From an uncultured Parabacteroides sp. (GTDB lineage: Bacteria; Bacteroidota; Bacteroidia; Bacteroidales; Tannerellaceae), in assembly GCA_949296075.1 (NCBI GenBank), contig CASFNG010000006.1, positions 1 through 64,000 of the forward strand: a stretch of DNA of 64,000 nt, read 5' to 3'. Below, in pieces: positions 1 through 8,301 of the stretch. Positions within the stretch are counted from its first letter, which is position 1; every line of letters starts with the position of its first letter. The notes beneath the pieces are model-generated. The model ran no database searches. It worked only from the letters and a program-made list of their open reading frames with translations, and had not been told where the DNA came from. The position numbers were made by a program, and so were the translations under genes.

Positions 1-110
1 CCGCACGAAGGCGGCGACTTGGCCGCACGAAGGCGGCGACTTGGCCGCACGAAGGCGGCGACTTGGCCGCACGAAGGCGGCGACTTGGCCGCACGAAGGC
101 GGCCGCTTAA
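1..110. repeat. 22-bp tandem repeat, about 5 copies, cut by window edge
   Basis: The unit ccgcacgaaggcggcgactt plus gg repeats exactly four times (starting at 1, 23, 45 and 67). A fifth, diverged copy at 89-110 carries gcggccgctt. There are no unique spacers, so it is not a CRISPR array. The period is not a multiple of three, so an open frame across it is fortuitous. The array continues beyond the left edge, so the copy number is unknown. A second array with the same period lies at 22020-22173. Confidence 0.95.
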
Positions 111-378
111 AAGCCTCTCTTATCTCCAACAACTAACAGATAATCAAAACACGGGCAGGCGCTTTTCTCTTAAAGCGCACCGACCTCGAGCGGACTTCAC
201 ATATCCTAAAGAAAGTTCCCGAGAACGGCTTCACTTCCATTCCAATCAAAGCGATTTTATACGGGTTACTGCTCCGGACAGCGTGTATCTCTACCATAAG
301 ATACACCTGAACGGAACAAGACCGTCATGCTATCCTATCAAGAAATAACCGTGTAAAACAAAAAAATTATCTGTAACC
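111..378. other. Intergenic region upstream of the AraC-type gene
   Basis: No convincing gene is seen here. An open frame from 19 to 348 exists only because the tandem repeat has no stop. Two short perfect inverted repeats are visible: GCGCTTT/AAAGCGC at 159-178 and GTGTATCT/AGATACAC at 283-306. Neither is followed by a T run, so neither looks like an intrinsic terminator. Either could be a protein-binding site for the regulator just downstream. That role is inference only. Confidence 0.5.
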
Positions 379-1227
379 ATGAACTTGCTATACTTGAACG
401 AACACTTACAATGCGACGAATACGCCACAGCAGAGCAGACCATATTCAAGCAGTTCCATTTCAAAAAAGGAGAATCTCTCCCGGAAAAGAAAATGGAATA
501 CTCTGCCATTATCTTCATACTTAAGGGTGAGATCGTAAGCCATTACGACTCCTTTTACAACTACCGTATAGGAGCAGGGCAAATGATTTTCCTTCCTTAT
601 ACCGCGGCGTGCAGCGGAAAAGCGCTTTCCGACACCACATTATTACGCTGCATCTTCGATAAAAACACGCAAATCTGCACACGGTTCACATTGGAGAACC
701 TACCCAAACTCATAGATTTCAGTACCATTCAGCACAAATACACGGTACTTCTCATTCGGGAACGGATCATGCAATTTATTGATTCCCTTATCCTATGCCT
801 GAACGATGGGCTTGGCTGCCGTCATTTTCACCAGCTGAAACAAAAAGAGCTGGCTCTCCTTTTCCGGGGTTACTACAACAAAGAAGAGTTAGCCCACTTC
901 TTCTATCCTATTCTTTCGGAAAACATGGATTTCAAAGAGCTCGTGCTTGCCAACTACACTTATGCCAAAGACATGGAAAGCATCGCCGAACGGATGAATC
1001 TGTCGCCGACGACCTTCAACCGCCGCTTCAAGAAGAACTTCGGCGAGTCGTTCGCTCAGTGGCAAGAGAAGCGGAAAGCGGATGACATATTGCGGGAGAT
1101 CCGGATGACGGACAAGACCTTCAGCGAGATCGCCAATGAGTATAACTTCTCCTCGCCAGCCTATTTCACGACTTTCTGCAAACGGAATTTCGGGAAAAGC
1201 CCCACGGAAATACGAGGCGAGCGATAG
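379..1227 (+). CDS. AraC family transcriptional regulator
   Basis: The 282-residue protein has an N-terminal sensor half with a cupin-like predicted strand pattern (about 20-120). The C-terminal AraC/XylS double helix-turn-helix is at about 185-280. The first recognition region reads MESIAERMNLSPTTFNRRFK, and the second contains FSEIANEYNFSSPAYFTTFC followed by the usual FGKSPTEIR end. The ligand is not predictable. The gene is co-oriented with, and 130 bases upstream of, the pilus locus, so local control of pilus expression is a reasonable inference. An inverted repeat lies at the next gene's promoter (1298-1321). AraC proteins of this Bacteroidetes type often regulate adjacent accessory loci. 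The start is an ATG with an AT-rich leader. Confidence 0.85.
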   Translation: MNLLYLNEHLQCDEYATAEQTIFKQFHFKKGESLPEKKMEYSAIIFILKGEIVSHYDSFYNYRIGAGQMIFLPYTAACSGKALSDTTLLRCIFDKNTQICTRFTLENLPKLIDFSTIQHKYTVLLIRERIMQFIDSLILCLNDGLGCRHFHQLKQKELALLFRGYYNKEELAHFFYPILSENMDFKELVLANYTYAKDMESIAERMNLSPTTFNRRFKKNFGESFAQWQEKRKADDILREIRMTDKTFSEIANEYNFSSPAYFTTFCKRNFGKSPTEIRGER

Positions 1228-1290
1228 GAAGTGACCGAAAATCGAAAGATTTTGCCCGTTTTATGTAAAAGCCAACAGATGGCTTCTCCC

Positions 1291-1321
1291 TACTTTTGCA
1301 TCCGATTTCATGAACGGATGC
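1291..1321 (+). promoter_or_regulatory. Putative pilus-locus promoter and overlapping inverted repeat
   Basis: TACTTTTG at 1291-1298 matches the Bacteroidetes -7 consensus TAnnTTTG. It runs straight into GCATCCG-N10-CGGATGC (1298-1321), a perfect 7-bp inverted repeat that would lie around the transcription start. It could be an operator or a 5'-leader hairpin. No good -33 TTTG is seen at the usual spacing. Regulation by the AraC protein encoded upstream is inferred. Confidence 0.45.
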
Positions 1322-1357
1322 AATATCCGCCTATACATTATATAAGATATAAGGTAT

Positions 1358-2605
1358 ATGAAAAAACAATACTTCTTATCAAAAGCCCTATTTTCAGCTT
1401 TATTGGTTTTAACGGCCTGCGGAACGGACGAAGAGATCGAAATCGACACTCCTCCGACACCCGATGACGATCCTGTCGAGCAAGTTATCTCGTTACAGAT
1501 CTCCAGTGCGGGAGACGGGCTGACTACCCGTGCCGTACGCCCGGTCTATTCCTCCCAAGCCGACAACGAGGTAGACAAGGTCCAATTGATCCTCTACAAT
1601 TCGACGGATGGGACGACTTGGACAAAGGTAGAAAATCCGGTGGAAAACGGCAACTATTTGGATGAGGATCTGATCGAGTGGACATACAAGGAGACAGGGG
1701 ACGGGATCCCCGGAACCGACGAGCACTACTCCTCTACCACAATTATGGTCAAGAACCTGAAAAAGCTCTCCGGACGGCATTTCCTACTACAGGCTTATGG
1801 ATATAAAGAGGAGAATAAGGAGATGTACACCTTGAGTGATTCTGAGACAACTCCCGGCACATGGACTTATACCCAGAAAGAAGGCCAGCCCGTGGAGGAG
1901 CTCTTTGCCGGATCGCTTCAATTTGAAGTCAATGAGGATGGCAAAATCGACTCCGACCTGGAGATCGGAGGAGGTGTTCCTGAAAGCCGTACGCTGACGC
2001 TCACCCGCCAAGTGGCAGGAGTTTTGGCCTATTTCAAGAATATCCCTGCCCGATATGAGGAGAAGGCCGTCACTTACGTCAAGGTAATAGCCTCAGCCTC
2101 CTCCCATGCGTTCACTTTCCCCAATGACCCTGAAGAGAGACAAAACCAGGTAGCGACAGCCGAAAATGGCACCGATATAGAGCTGTTCTCCTTCGACCTT
2201 AGCGAATACGAAGACGAGGACGGGGATGGGGTTTATGATATTGAGCAGAGAATAGGCGAATGTACGACCGTCGAGAACTCACTCTTGGCCGGTACCTTCC
2301 TGATTCCCTTCTCTCAACAAGAGGATTTCACCTTCAAGGTGACGCTGAACGACAGCGAAGGGAACATGCTACGTACCTGGAATGTCACCAAGGAGGGATC
2401 CATCCTTTATCCGGTCAACCGCAACCAATTTTACTCTATTGGTTTCAAGGCGGCCGACAATACGACAACGGGGGATACGGATGATCCCAACGATGATGAT
2501 GATCCGATCGACCTTTCCGTGGACAACGAGATCGTCATCACCGTACTCGACAACTGGGATGCCATCTATGATCTTGAGTTAGGCGGAATGACCGATCATC
2601 AGTAA
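1358..2605 (+). CDS. FimA/Mfa1-like fimbrillin lipoprotein (type V pilus)
   Basis: The 415-residue protein starts with a lipoprotein signal (lipobox LTAC, Cys at about 21). Family features seen: GDGLTTRAVRPVYSS at about 53-67, an EELFAGS motif near 180, and TRQVAGVLAYFKNIP near 220. These recur in the genes at 5755, 7189 and 15407. An acidic linker (DTDDPNDDDDP) precedes a C-terminal strand, EIVITVLDNWDAIYDLEL. In type V pili the lipidated N-terminus is cleaved after an arginine and a C-terminal strand of one subunit fills the groove of the next. The Arg in LTTRA and the Trp-containing tail fit those roles. It is first in the locus, so it is an accessory or alternative pilin rather than clearly the major one. 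Confidence 0.8.
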   Translation: MKKQYFLSKALFSALLVLTACGTDEEIEIDTPPTPDDDPVEQVISLQISSAGDGLTTRAVRPVYSSQADNEVDKVQLILYNSTDGTTWTKVENPVENGNYLDEDLIEWTYKETGDGIPGTDEHYSSTTIMVKNLKKLSGRHFLLQAYGYKEENKEMYTLSDSETTPGTWTYTQKEGQPVEELFAGSLQFEVNEDGKIDSDLEIGGGVPESRTLTLTRQVAGVLAYFKNIPARYEEKAVTYVKVIASASSHAFTFPNDPEERQNQVATAENGTDIELFSFDLSEYEDEDGDGVYDIEQRIGECTTVENSLLAGTFLIPFSQQEDFTFKVTLNDSEGNMLRTWNVTKEGSILYPVNRNQFYSIGFKAADNTTTGDTDDPNDDDDPIDLSVDNEIVITVLDNWDAIYDLELGGMTDHQ

Positions 2606-2631
2606 TCTCAAACCGACAAGCCAATGTAACA

Positions 2632-3168
2632 ATGAAAAAGATCTATTATCTCCTATTTCTCCTGTGGATGGCCGGAATAGGCGGACTGAAAGCGCAAGAC
2701 GTGGCGCTCAAGACGAACGGCCTGTACTGGCTGACCACGACTCCCAACTTAGGGCTTGAGATCGCCGCCAGCCAGAAAGTCACCGTCGACTTAGCTGCCG
2801 CCTACAATCCGTGGATCTTCAAGGACGACAAGAAGATGCGCTTCTGGCTTATCCAGCCGGAGGTGAAATATTGGCTGTGCGAGAAGTTCGAGGGGCACTA
2901 CGTAGGTGTCCATCTGCACGGGGCGCAATATTTCGGGGGCTTCAGCGACAAGCGCTACGACGGCTACTTAGCCGGAGGAGGCCTCTCCTATGGCTACGAC
3001 TGGATACTCTCTCCTCACTGGAACCTTGAGGCATCGGTAGGTATCGGTTACGCCCGCCTTTGGTATAAAGAGAGCGACCGAACCTATTGCGAGAAGTGCT
3101 ACGAGAACAAAAATACGGATTATTTCGGACTGACCAAACTGGGCCTGACGCTCATCTATTTATTCTAA
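2632..3168 (+). CDS. DUF3575 family outer-membrane-like protein
   Basis: The 178-residue protein has a Sec signal peptide (about 1-21, ending LKAQD). The rest is rich in aromatic, alternating strands (KTNGLYWLTTTPNLGLEIA, VKYWLCEKFEGHYVGVHLHG, SVGIGYARLWYKE) and ends in LTLIYLF with a terminal Phe. This is typical of a small outer-membrane beta-barrel and of DUF3575. Genes of this family often sit beside Mfa/FimB pilus genes in Bacteroidales, and here it lies between a pilin and an OmpA-like lipoprotein. A role in pilus export or anchoring is inferred from context. It contains a CEKCYE pair of cysteines near 151-154. Molecular function is unknown. Confidence 0.8.
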   Translation: MKKIYYLLFLLWMAGIGGLKAQDVALKTNGLYWLTTTPNLGLEIAASQKVTVDLAAAYNPWIFKDDKKMRFWLIQPEVKYWLCEKFEGHYVGVHLHGAQYFGGFSDKRYDGYLAGGGLSYGYDWILSPHWNLEASVGIGYARLWYKESDRTYCEKCYENKNTDYFGLTKLGLTLIYLF

Positions 3169-3174
3169 ACGGAC

Positions 3175-4641
3175 ATGGAGATGAAAAAAGAGAGCATACA
3201 ATCAATTATCCTTTTGGGCATCGTATGGGTAGGCCTTTACGGGCTCACCGGATGCCGCACGAGGCAGGCCGGGCAAATCACCTTGGGCAATGCCACCGAA
3301 CGGCCGCTCGTGCCGGACGGTAACTGGCAAGTGCCCGTCGATGTCACTTTCCGCGTCCCGGCTGATTACTTCACGAAGCGCAGTCGACTGGTGATCACGC
3401 CGCAACTGATGATAAACGATAGCCTGCGCGCCGAATATACTCCGTTGGTACTCGACGCGGACATTTACGCGAAGAAAAAATACCGGTTAGAGGTGCTTGA
3501 GGATTATGAGGATCCGTATCGGGAAAGCGCCCTGTTGGTGGAAGATACCCATCGGGCGATCGAGATACCCTATCGCACGACGCTCGACCTGCCAGCCGGG
3601 ACACGCGAGGCTACCCTACGGGCGGTTATCTCGACCGACGGATGCGGTGAGTGTACAGGTATCGACACCCTTTCGGTCGTAGAGATCGAGGATCCGCTGA
3701 ATCGTCTGCGGCCGACCATGCGCCACGTCGAGCCTAAGTTCGTCGTCCGCGAGAAGATCCGCCAAGGAGAGGGCAAGGCTCACCTGCAATTCCTCATCAA
3801 CCGTTACGATATTGACCCCTCATTAGGCAACAATCGGGTGGAGATGGAGCAGATGCGAGCCGCGCTCCAGCCGGTACTGACCGACTCCTTAGCCACGCTC
3901 AACGCCCTATCCATCACTGGCGTAGCATCGGCCGACGGATCGTTGGCACTCAATACCGCGCTGGCCCGTCAACGTGCCGAATCCGCCAAGGCTTGGCTTA
4001 CGGAGCAGTTCGACCTGCCGACCGCCGTGGAGCGGAGAATCTCGGTAAACTCCCGCCCGGAGGGCTGGGAACCCGTCCTCAAGGCGATGCTGGCCGCCAA
4101 CGACCCGGATGCCCCCGGGTTGGCGAAGCTGTTAGAGCGGTACGCCGATCAGCCCGAGGATACGCAAGAGCGCCACATCCGCCGTTCCCCCTTCTGGCAG
4201 AATATCAAGGAACACTATTTGCAGGGCGACCGCGTCGTGGAGTATCGTTGCGACTATACGTTGCGGAGCTTCACCTCCGACGAGGAGATGCTCGCCCTGT
4301 ACGCCACACGCCCTGACGCCTTCAACGAGGAGGAGCTGCTACGTGTCTCCGCGTTGGTTGACAGCGCCGACGAGCGGATGGTGGTCTATCAGACCACGCT
4401 GCGTTACTATCCCTCCTCGGCCATAGCCGCCAACAACCTCGCCCTCCTCTACTGGGAGCAGGGTGATGAGGCAGAGGCGGAACGGCTGTGGAGCAAGGTG
4501 GCCGACAGCCTGACCGAGGCTCGCTACAACTTGGGAATGCTGAAGGCGCTACAACGCCAGATAGACGAGGCGGCCCGCCTGCTGGAACCTTTTGACGACG
4601 AGAACGCACGATTGGTAAAAAGCTTAATCACGAAAGAATAA
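3175..4641 (+). CDS. OmpA-like/TPR lipoprotein of the pilus locus
   Basis: The 488-residue lipoprotein has its lipobox LTGC near residue 27. The region of about 205-275 resembles an OmpA-type peptidoglycan-binding domain: a VLTDS stretch, then SITGVASADGSLALNTALA and RQRAESAKAWL, matching the D-G-S-x3-N-x2-L-x3-R-A pattern. The C-terminal part (about 395-485) has TPR-like helices with NNLALLYWEQGDEAEAERLW and ARYNLGMLKALQRQIDEAARLL. It follows the DUF3575 gene by 6 bases and precedes an Mfa2/FimB-like gene by 3 bases, which indicates co-translation. It may link the pilus base or barrel to peptidoglycan (inference). ATG codons at 3175 and 3181 are both possible starts. Confidence 0.75.
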   Translation: MEMKKESIQSIILLGIVWVGLYGLTGCRTRQAGQITLGNATERPLVPDGNWQVPVDVTFRVPADYFTKRSRLVITPQLMINDSLRAEYTPLVLDADIYAKKKYRLEVLEDYEDPYRESALLVEDTHRAIEIPYRTTLDLPAGTREATLRAVISTDGCGECTGIDTLSVVEIEDPLNRLRPTMRHVEPKFVVREKIRQGEGKAHLQFLINRYDIDPSLGNNRVEMEQMRAALQPVLTDSLATLNALSITGVASADGSLALNTALARQRAESAKAWLTEQFDLPTAVERRISVNSRPEGWEPVLKAMLAANDPDAPGLAKLLERYADQPEDTQERHIRRSPFWQNIKEHYLQGDRVVEYRCDYTLRSFTSDEEMLALYATRPDAFNEEELLRVSALVDSADERMVVYQTTLRYYPSSAIAANNLALLYWEQGDEAEAERLWSKVADSLTEARYNLGMLKALQRQIDEAARLLEPFDDENARLVKSLITKE

Positions 4642-4644
4642 GGA

Positions 4645-5694
4645 ATGAAATATCTGTTCTACATAGTAAGTGCCTTGATTGCCTTCACGGGTTGCATCCG
4701 CGACGAGATCGAGCCTTGTCCGCCCCTGCAAGTACATATCGGGGTGAAAGACAAGAACTATTTCAACATCGAGGCGGTAGAGAAATTAGGGCTTGAGCGG
4801 CACAAGGAGGAAGACTTGCCTTTCCAGGAGTATGTATCCACGCTCTATTGGATCCTGAAAGAGGCCGGTACGGGGCGCACCATACAGGAGCAGACCGTCA
4901 TGACCGTAACGGGCGATGCCCAAGAGGTACTCCTCTCCTTCCCGCAAGAGCTGCCTTTCGGGCAGTATATCCTGACGGCGTGGGGCAACCTGCAAAGTGA
5001 ACGCCCCCTGAGCGACGACGCGTCGGTATCCGACCTGCACCTCTATAACGCCGAGGGCAACGACATCTATTTAGTGAATGATACGCTCACTTTCGATGCC
5101 TATCATTACGACTACACCGTGGAGATGGAGCGCGTGAAGGGGAAGCTGATTATCCTCGCAGAGAACCTGCCCGACCATATCAACTACTCGACGAAAGAGG
5201 TGGACAGCCTGTTCGCCTACGTCACGAGCGACCTTCGCTACGGACGTACCACCTCCGTGCGTACCGATACGCTCTGGCAGGAGCCGAACCATATCCTGAC
5301 GAAGACCCTGCTTTGTCCCTCGACCGACATCGACGCCTCTACCCTGAGCATCGATTTTTACAGCGTCAACCCGGATGAGCCTACCTCCGTAAGGGGTGGC
5401 AGCATAGCGCCGGACGACATACGCATCTCCATGCGACGCAACGAGCTGACTATCTTGCGGTATGTCTATATACCGGAAGGTGAGCCGGGACCCGGACCTG
5501 ACCCGGATCCCGATCCCGAACCGGAACCTGACCCAGAGCCTGATCCTGAACCGGGGCCGGATCCCGAGCCGGATGAACCGGAGCCTGACCCCGATCCGGA
5601 CGTGCCGGAACCGGAACCCGGGGAGGGGACTTTCAAGCTATACATCCTCGTCAACGGCAATTGGGAGGTATTCCACGGGATGGAATTAGAGTAA
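4645..5694 (+). CDS. FimB/Mfa2-like pilus anchor lipoprotein with P/D/E-rich linker
   Basis: The 349-residue protein begins with a lipoprotein signal (FTGC) followed by [17 protein letters not shown], the classic Cys-Pro opening of FimB/Mfa2 anchors. In P. gingivalis these stay lipidated and hold the pilus in the outer membrane. Residues of about 276-330 are an almost pure Pro/Asp/Glu repeat ([18 protein letters not shown]). Then comes the C-terminal strand [18 protein letters not shown], nearly the same as the tail of the major pilin at 5755. The linker plus strand suggests it could present a donor strand at a distance from the membrane (inference). The repeat DNA (about 5479-5630) is GC-rich, built from hexamer-like units, and may vary in length. 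Confidence 0.8.
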   Translation: MKYLFYIVSALIAFTGCIRDEIEPCPPLQVHIGVKDKNYFNIEAVEKLGLERHKEEDLPFQEYVSTLYWILKEAGTGRTIQEQTVMTVTGDAQEVLLSFPQELPFGQYILTAWGNLQSERPLSDDASVSDLHLYNAEGNDIYLVNDTLTFDAYHYDYTVEMERVKGKLIILAENLPDHINYSTKEVDSLFAYVTSDLRYGRTTSVRTDTLWQEPNHILTKTLLCPSTDIDASTLSIDFYSVNPDEPTSVRGGSIAPDDIRISMRRNELTILRYVYIPEGEPGPGPDPDPDPEPEPDPEPDPEPGPDPEPDEPEPDPDPDVPEPEPGEGTFKLYILVNGNWEVFHGMELE

Positions 5695-5754
5695 CCAACT
5701 GAAAATGATTTATACACATAGAGTTATTTTACTATTTACTAATTCATTAACAAC

Positions 5755-7056
5755 ATGAAGAAGAACTATTTCTTAGGTATGGCTACATTAGGGCTGCTTA
5801 CATTGGCGGCTTGTAGCAGCGACGAAGATCCGATTATCGACAACCCAACCGCAAGCGGTACGCAAGAGATCGTGTTGCAGGTAGTGAACTCCGGTGATGG
5901 ACTGACCACGCGTGCCGGACGTCCGTTGAACAGTTCCGCTGCCGGACAGACGATCGAGAACGTAAAGGTAATTATCGTAAACGACGAGAACAAAATCGTT
6001 AAGGTGAAGGAGTACAGCAATTGGGTAAGCGGTGATGCAAGCACCTATGCGAACGGTTATCAAACAACCCTTACCTTAAAAGGAAATGAGAAACTAAATG
6101 CGGATACTTACACCGTTTATGCGTTCGGTTATAGTAACAATAGCGATTACGACGTAAAACCTATCACAAACTTGGCGGTGAATGGTACCTTTAATCCCAA
6201 TATCACCTTGGAGTTCAAATCTGATGCAACCAACAAGATCGGTGAGGAGATCTTCGCCGGATCATTGGATGGCCTTGTAGTTAGCGAGAATGGAGAGGAA
6301 TTCCGTAAGGAGGTGGTATTGAACCGTCAGGTGGCCGGTACCTTCGGATACCTGAAAGATATTCCTTATATGGATGGAAAGGCTGCCAAGCTGCGCTTAG
6401 TCGCTTCAACCCGCAACACGCAATTGGTATTGGGTAATTTCGCCAATTTCGACCTGACATCGAACGGTGACGCAACGACCAACACGGGTCACATCAATTA
6501 TGTAGTAAACGGTACGAGCGAAGCGGAAGAAGAAGCTCACGTAATCTATGAGATCACCCTGACCGACTGGTTCGGTACAGTCAAGGATGCTGACAACGAT
6601 GGCCTGATCGATGTGGAAGATAACTGGACAGGCGCAAAGGCTGACGCGGAAAAATACGCGGAAGGTTCCGTATTCGCAGGTGAGTTCCTGATCCCGTTCG
6701 CGAAGGTTACCTCTCCCGACGCACAACAGACCTTCAGATTGCAACTTGTTGACAATAGTGGAAATGAGTTGAGAGGCTGGAACGTTAACTTGCCTTCTAC
6801 GGATGGTCAAGTGGAGGAACACACGCTTACCGCATGGGCTGGCAGCGATTTCACGGAGGAAAGTGTTACGGATACGAAGAACTGCTATAGCGTAGTGCGC
6901 AACCACCTGTATGGTATCGGTACAAGAACTTTGGACGATCCTGATGTTCCGGGGACAGAAAATGAGGACGAGCCGGAGACCTTGAATACGGTTCAGGAAC
7001 TTGTTCTTAAGGTAAACAGCAACTGGGAGGTAATCCACAAGATGGAGATCGAGTAA
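5755..7056 (+). CDS. Probable major FimA/Mfa1-like fimbrillin (type V pilus)
   Basis: The 433-residue lipoprotein precursor has lipobox LAAC at about 17-20. It has the family motifs NSGDGLTTRAGRPLNSS (about 44-60), EEIFAGS near 165, NRQVAGTFGYLKDIP near 190, an acidic Pro linker and the terminal strand ELVLKVNSNWEVIHKMEIE. I propose it as the major subunit for three reasons. It has a 60-base AT-rich leader of its own. Its codon choice is visibly less GC-rich than its neighbours' (many GGT, GTA, AAC, CGT). It is followed by a strong stem-loop. Arginine cleavage after LTTR would free the groove for the neighbour's C-terminal strand. The protease responsible is not in this window. Confidence 0.85.
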   Translation: MKKNYFLGMATLGLLTLAACSSDEDPIIDNPTASGTQEIVLQVVNSGDGLTTRAGRPLNSSAAGQTIENVKVIIVNDENKIVKVKEYSNWVSGDASTYANGYQTTLTLKGNEKLNADTYTVYAFGYSNNSDYDVKPITNLAVNGTFNPNITLEFKSDATNKIGEEIFAGSLDGLVVSENGEEFRKEVVLNRQVAGTFGYLKDIPYMDGKAAKLRLVASTRNTQLVLGNFANFDLTSNGDATTNTGHINYVVNGTSEAEEEAHVIYEITLTDWFGTVKDADNDGLIDVEDNWTGAKADAEKYAEGSVFAGEFLIPFAKVTSPDAQQTFRLQLVDNSGNELRGWNVNLPSTDGQVEEHTLTAWAGSDFTEESVTDTKNCYSVVRNHLYGIGTRTLDDPDVPGTENEDEPETLNTVQELVLKVNSNWEVIHKMEIE

Positions 7057-7067
7057 TCTCTCCTAAC

Positions 7068-7147
7068 AAGAATGCGGCGAGAACCTGCCTCCTAAAGCGA
7101 GACAACCTCTCCCTATGCGGGAAAGCGGCGTGATTCGCCGCATTCTT
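7068..7147 (+). terminator. Stem-loop after major pilin gene (terminator or attenuator)
   Basis: AAGAATGCGGCGA at 7068-7080 pairs perfectly with TCGCCGCATTCTT at 7135-7147, an intergenic 13-bp stem enclosing about 54 bases. It lies 12 bases past the pilin stop and about 40 bases before the next start. No long U run follows, so termination may be partial. It may protect the upstream mRNA and lower expression of the minor subunits downstream. Confidence 0.6.
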
Positions 7148-7188
7148 CATTCTATCAATTCCACAAAAACACAAACAGAAAAGAAACG

Positions 7189-8271
7189 ATGAAACAGCTA
7201 CTTCACACCTGGACGCTCGGGGCACTCGCCCTGCTTAGCGCATGTGTCGCCGACGAACCTTGCGATTGCGACACGCAGCCGCTTACCATCCGCTTTACCG
7301 CCGAGAGCCGGATCGAGACGCGAACGACCTTGGTCAACTCGAACGACCTGCAACACGTGGAGGAGGTGTATCTCTACGTATTCGACGGCACCGGAGCGGA
7401 AGCGCCCTGTATCGCTTGTGAAGATGTCGATTGGCAGCAGCCTACCGGCGAGACCGCCAGCCAGACCTATATCCTGAAAACACAGCTGAACTCAAACAAG
7501 ACCTATACCTTCCTTGCCGTGGGCTTAGACCCGGCATCGGCAGCGACCTACCTGCTGCCCGCGGGCCCGGAATGGCCGCTCGGGGGTGAGGAGGAGATTC
7601 GATTGGGCAACGCCCTCGCCAAGCTAAGGACAGACAAAGCACAGAAAGACATAGCGACCTCCGAGCTTTTCGCCGGGACCACGCAGGCCTCGGTACAAGG
7701 CGGGGAGGTAGAGATCCAACTGAAACGCCGCGTAGCCGGCGTATTGGGCTATTTCACCAATATCCCGGAGGAGGTGACCAAGATCCAATTAGTACTCTAT
7801 GCCGACCAGCGGAAAGAGGTGCCCTTGATGGTACAGGATCCCGACTTCGGGACGGAGGTTTTGGGCGAATCCACCGTCCTGCTGGATATTCCGGTCACGA
7901 ACGAGATAAAAGGGGATGACCAAGTTTACGATGAAACAGGGGCAACTGTTGGAGAAAAGGCCGTCGGCTCTGTGCTGAAAGGTGCCTATGTATTGCCCCT
8001 CCCCGCCTCGACCGACGGGACGACCGGGACGATGCGGTTAGAGCTTTATGGGGCGAACGATACATGGCTACGGAGCTATCCGGTGAAACTGAAAGAGAAC
8101 GAGACAGCGGAGCCGACCGAGGTATTCGCGCTGGAGGCGAACAAGTTTTATAGCATCGGGCATAAGGATGATACCCGCGACGACCCTTATGACTTGGGGG
8201 GCACCATCCAGCAAGAGGTCTATATTTATGTGGACGGCAACTGGCAAGCGGATGTAGATATACCCATGTAA
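7189..8271 (+). CDS. Fimbrillin-family lipoprotein, minor pilus subunit
   Basis: The 360-residue lipoprotein (lipobox LSAC, followed by VADEPCDCD) keeps the fimbrillin signature SELFAGT near 162 and KRRVAGVLGYFTNIP near 180. It also keeps a short C-terminal strand, EVYIYVDGNWQADVDIPM. It is shorter than the pilins at 1358 and 5755 and lacks the LTTRAxRP motif, but has RIETRTTL near residue 43, another arginine that could be cleaved. It follows the stem-loop at 7068-7147 and starts the second half of the locus. It is likely a minor shaft or tip-adjacent subunit. The exact position in the pilus cannot be read from sequence. Confidence 0.75.
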   Translation: MKQLLHTWTLGALALLSACVADEPCDCDTQPLTIRFTAESRIETRTTLVNSNDLQHVEEVYLYVFDGTGAEAPCIACEDVDWQQPTGETASQTYILKTQLNSNKTYTFLAVGLDPASAATYLLPAGPEWPLGGEEEIRLGNALAKLRTDKAQKDIATSELFAGTTQASVQGGEVEIQLKRRVAGVLGYFTNIPEEVTKIQLVLYADQRKEVPLMVQDPDFGTEVLGESTVLLDIPVTNEIKGDDQVYDETGATVGEKAVGSVLKGAYVLPLPASTDGTTGTMRLELYGANDTWLRSYPVKLKENETAEPTEVFALEANKFYSIGHKDDTRDDPYDLGGTIQQEVYIYVDGNWQADVDIPM

Positions 8272-8301
8272 GAAACGATTTAGAAACAGCATACAGACGA
8301 T

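Noticed and set aside
1-110. Possible CRISPR array
   Set aside because: The 22-bp units are directly adjacent with no unique spacers, and no cas gene is in the window.
19-348. Open frame of 109 codons over the tandem repeat
   Set aside because: It exists only because the repeat lacks stops, the start is inside the repeat, and the tail has no recognisable sequence.
5466-5717. Antisense frame coding a Gly/Ser repeat
   Set aside because: It is the complement of the Pro/Asp/Glu linker, with no promoter or family match.
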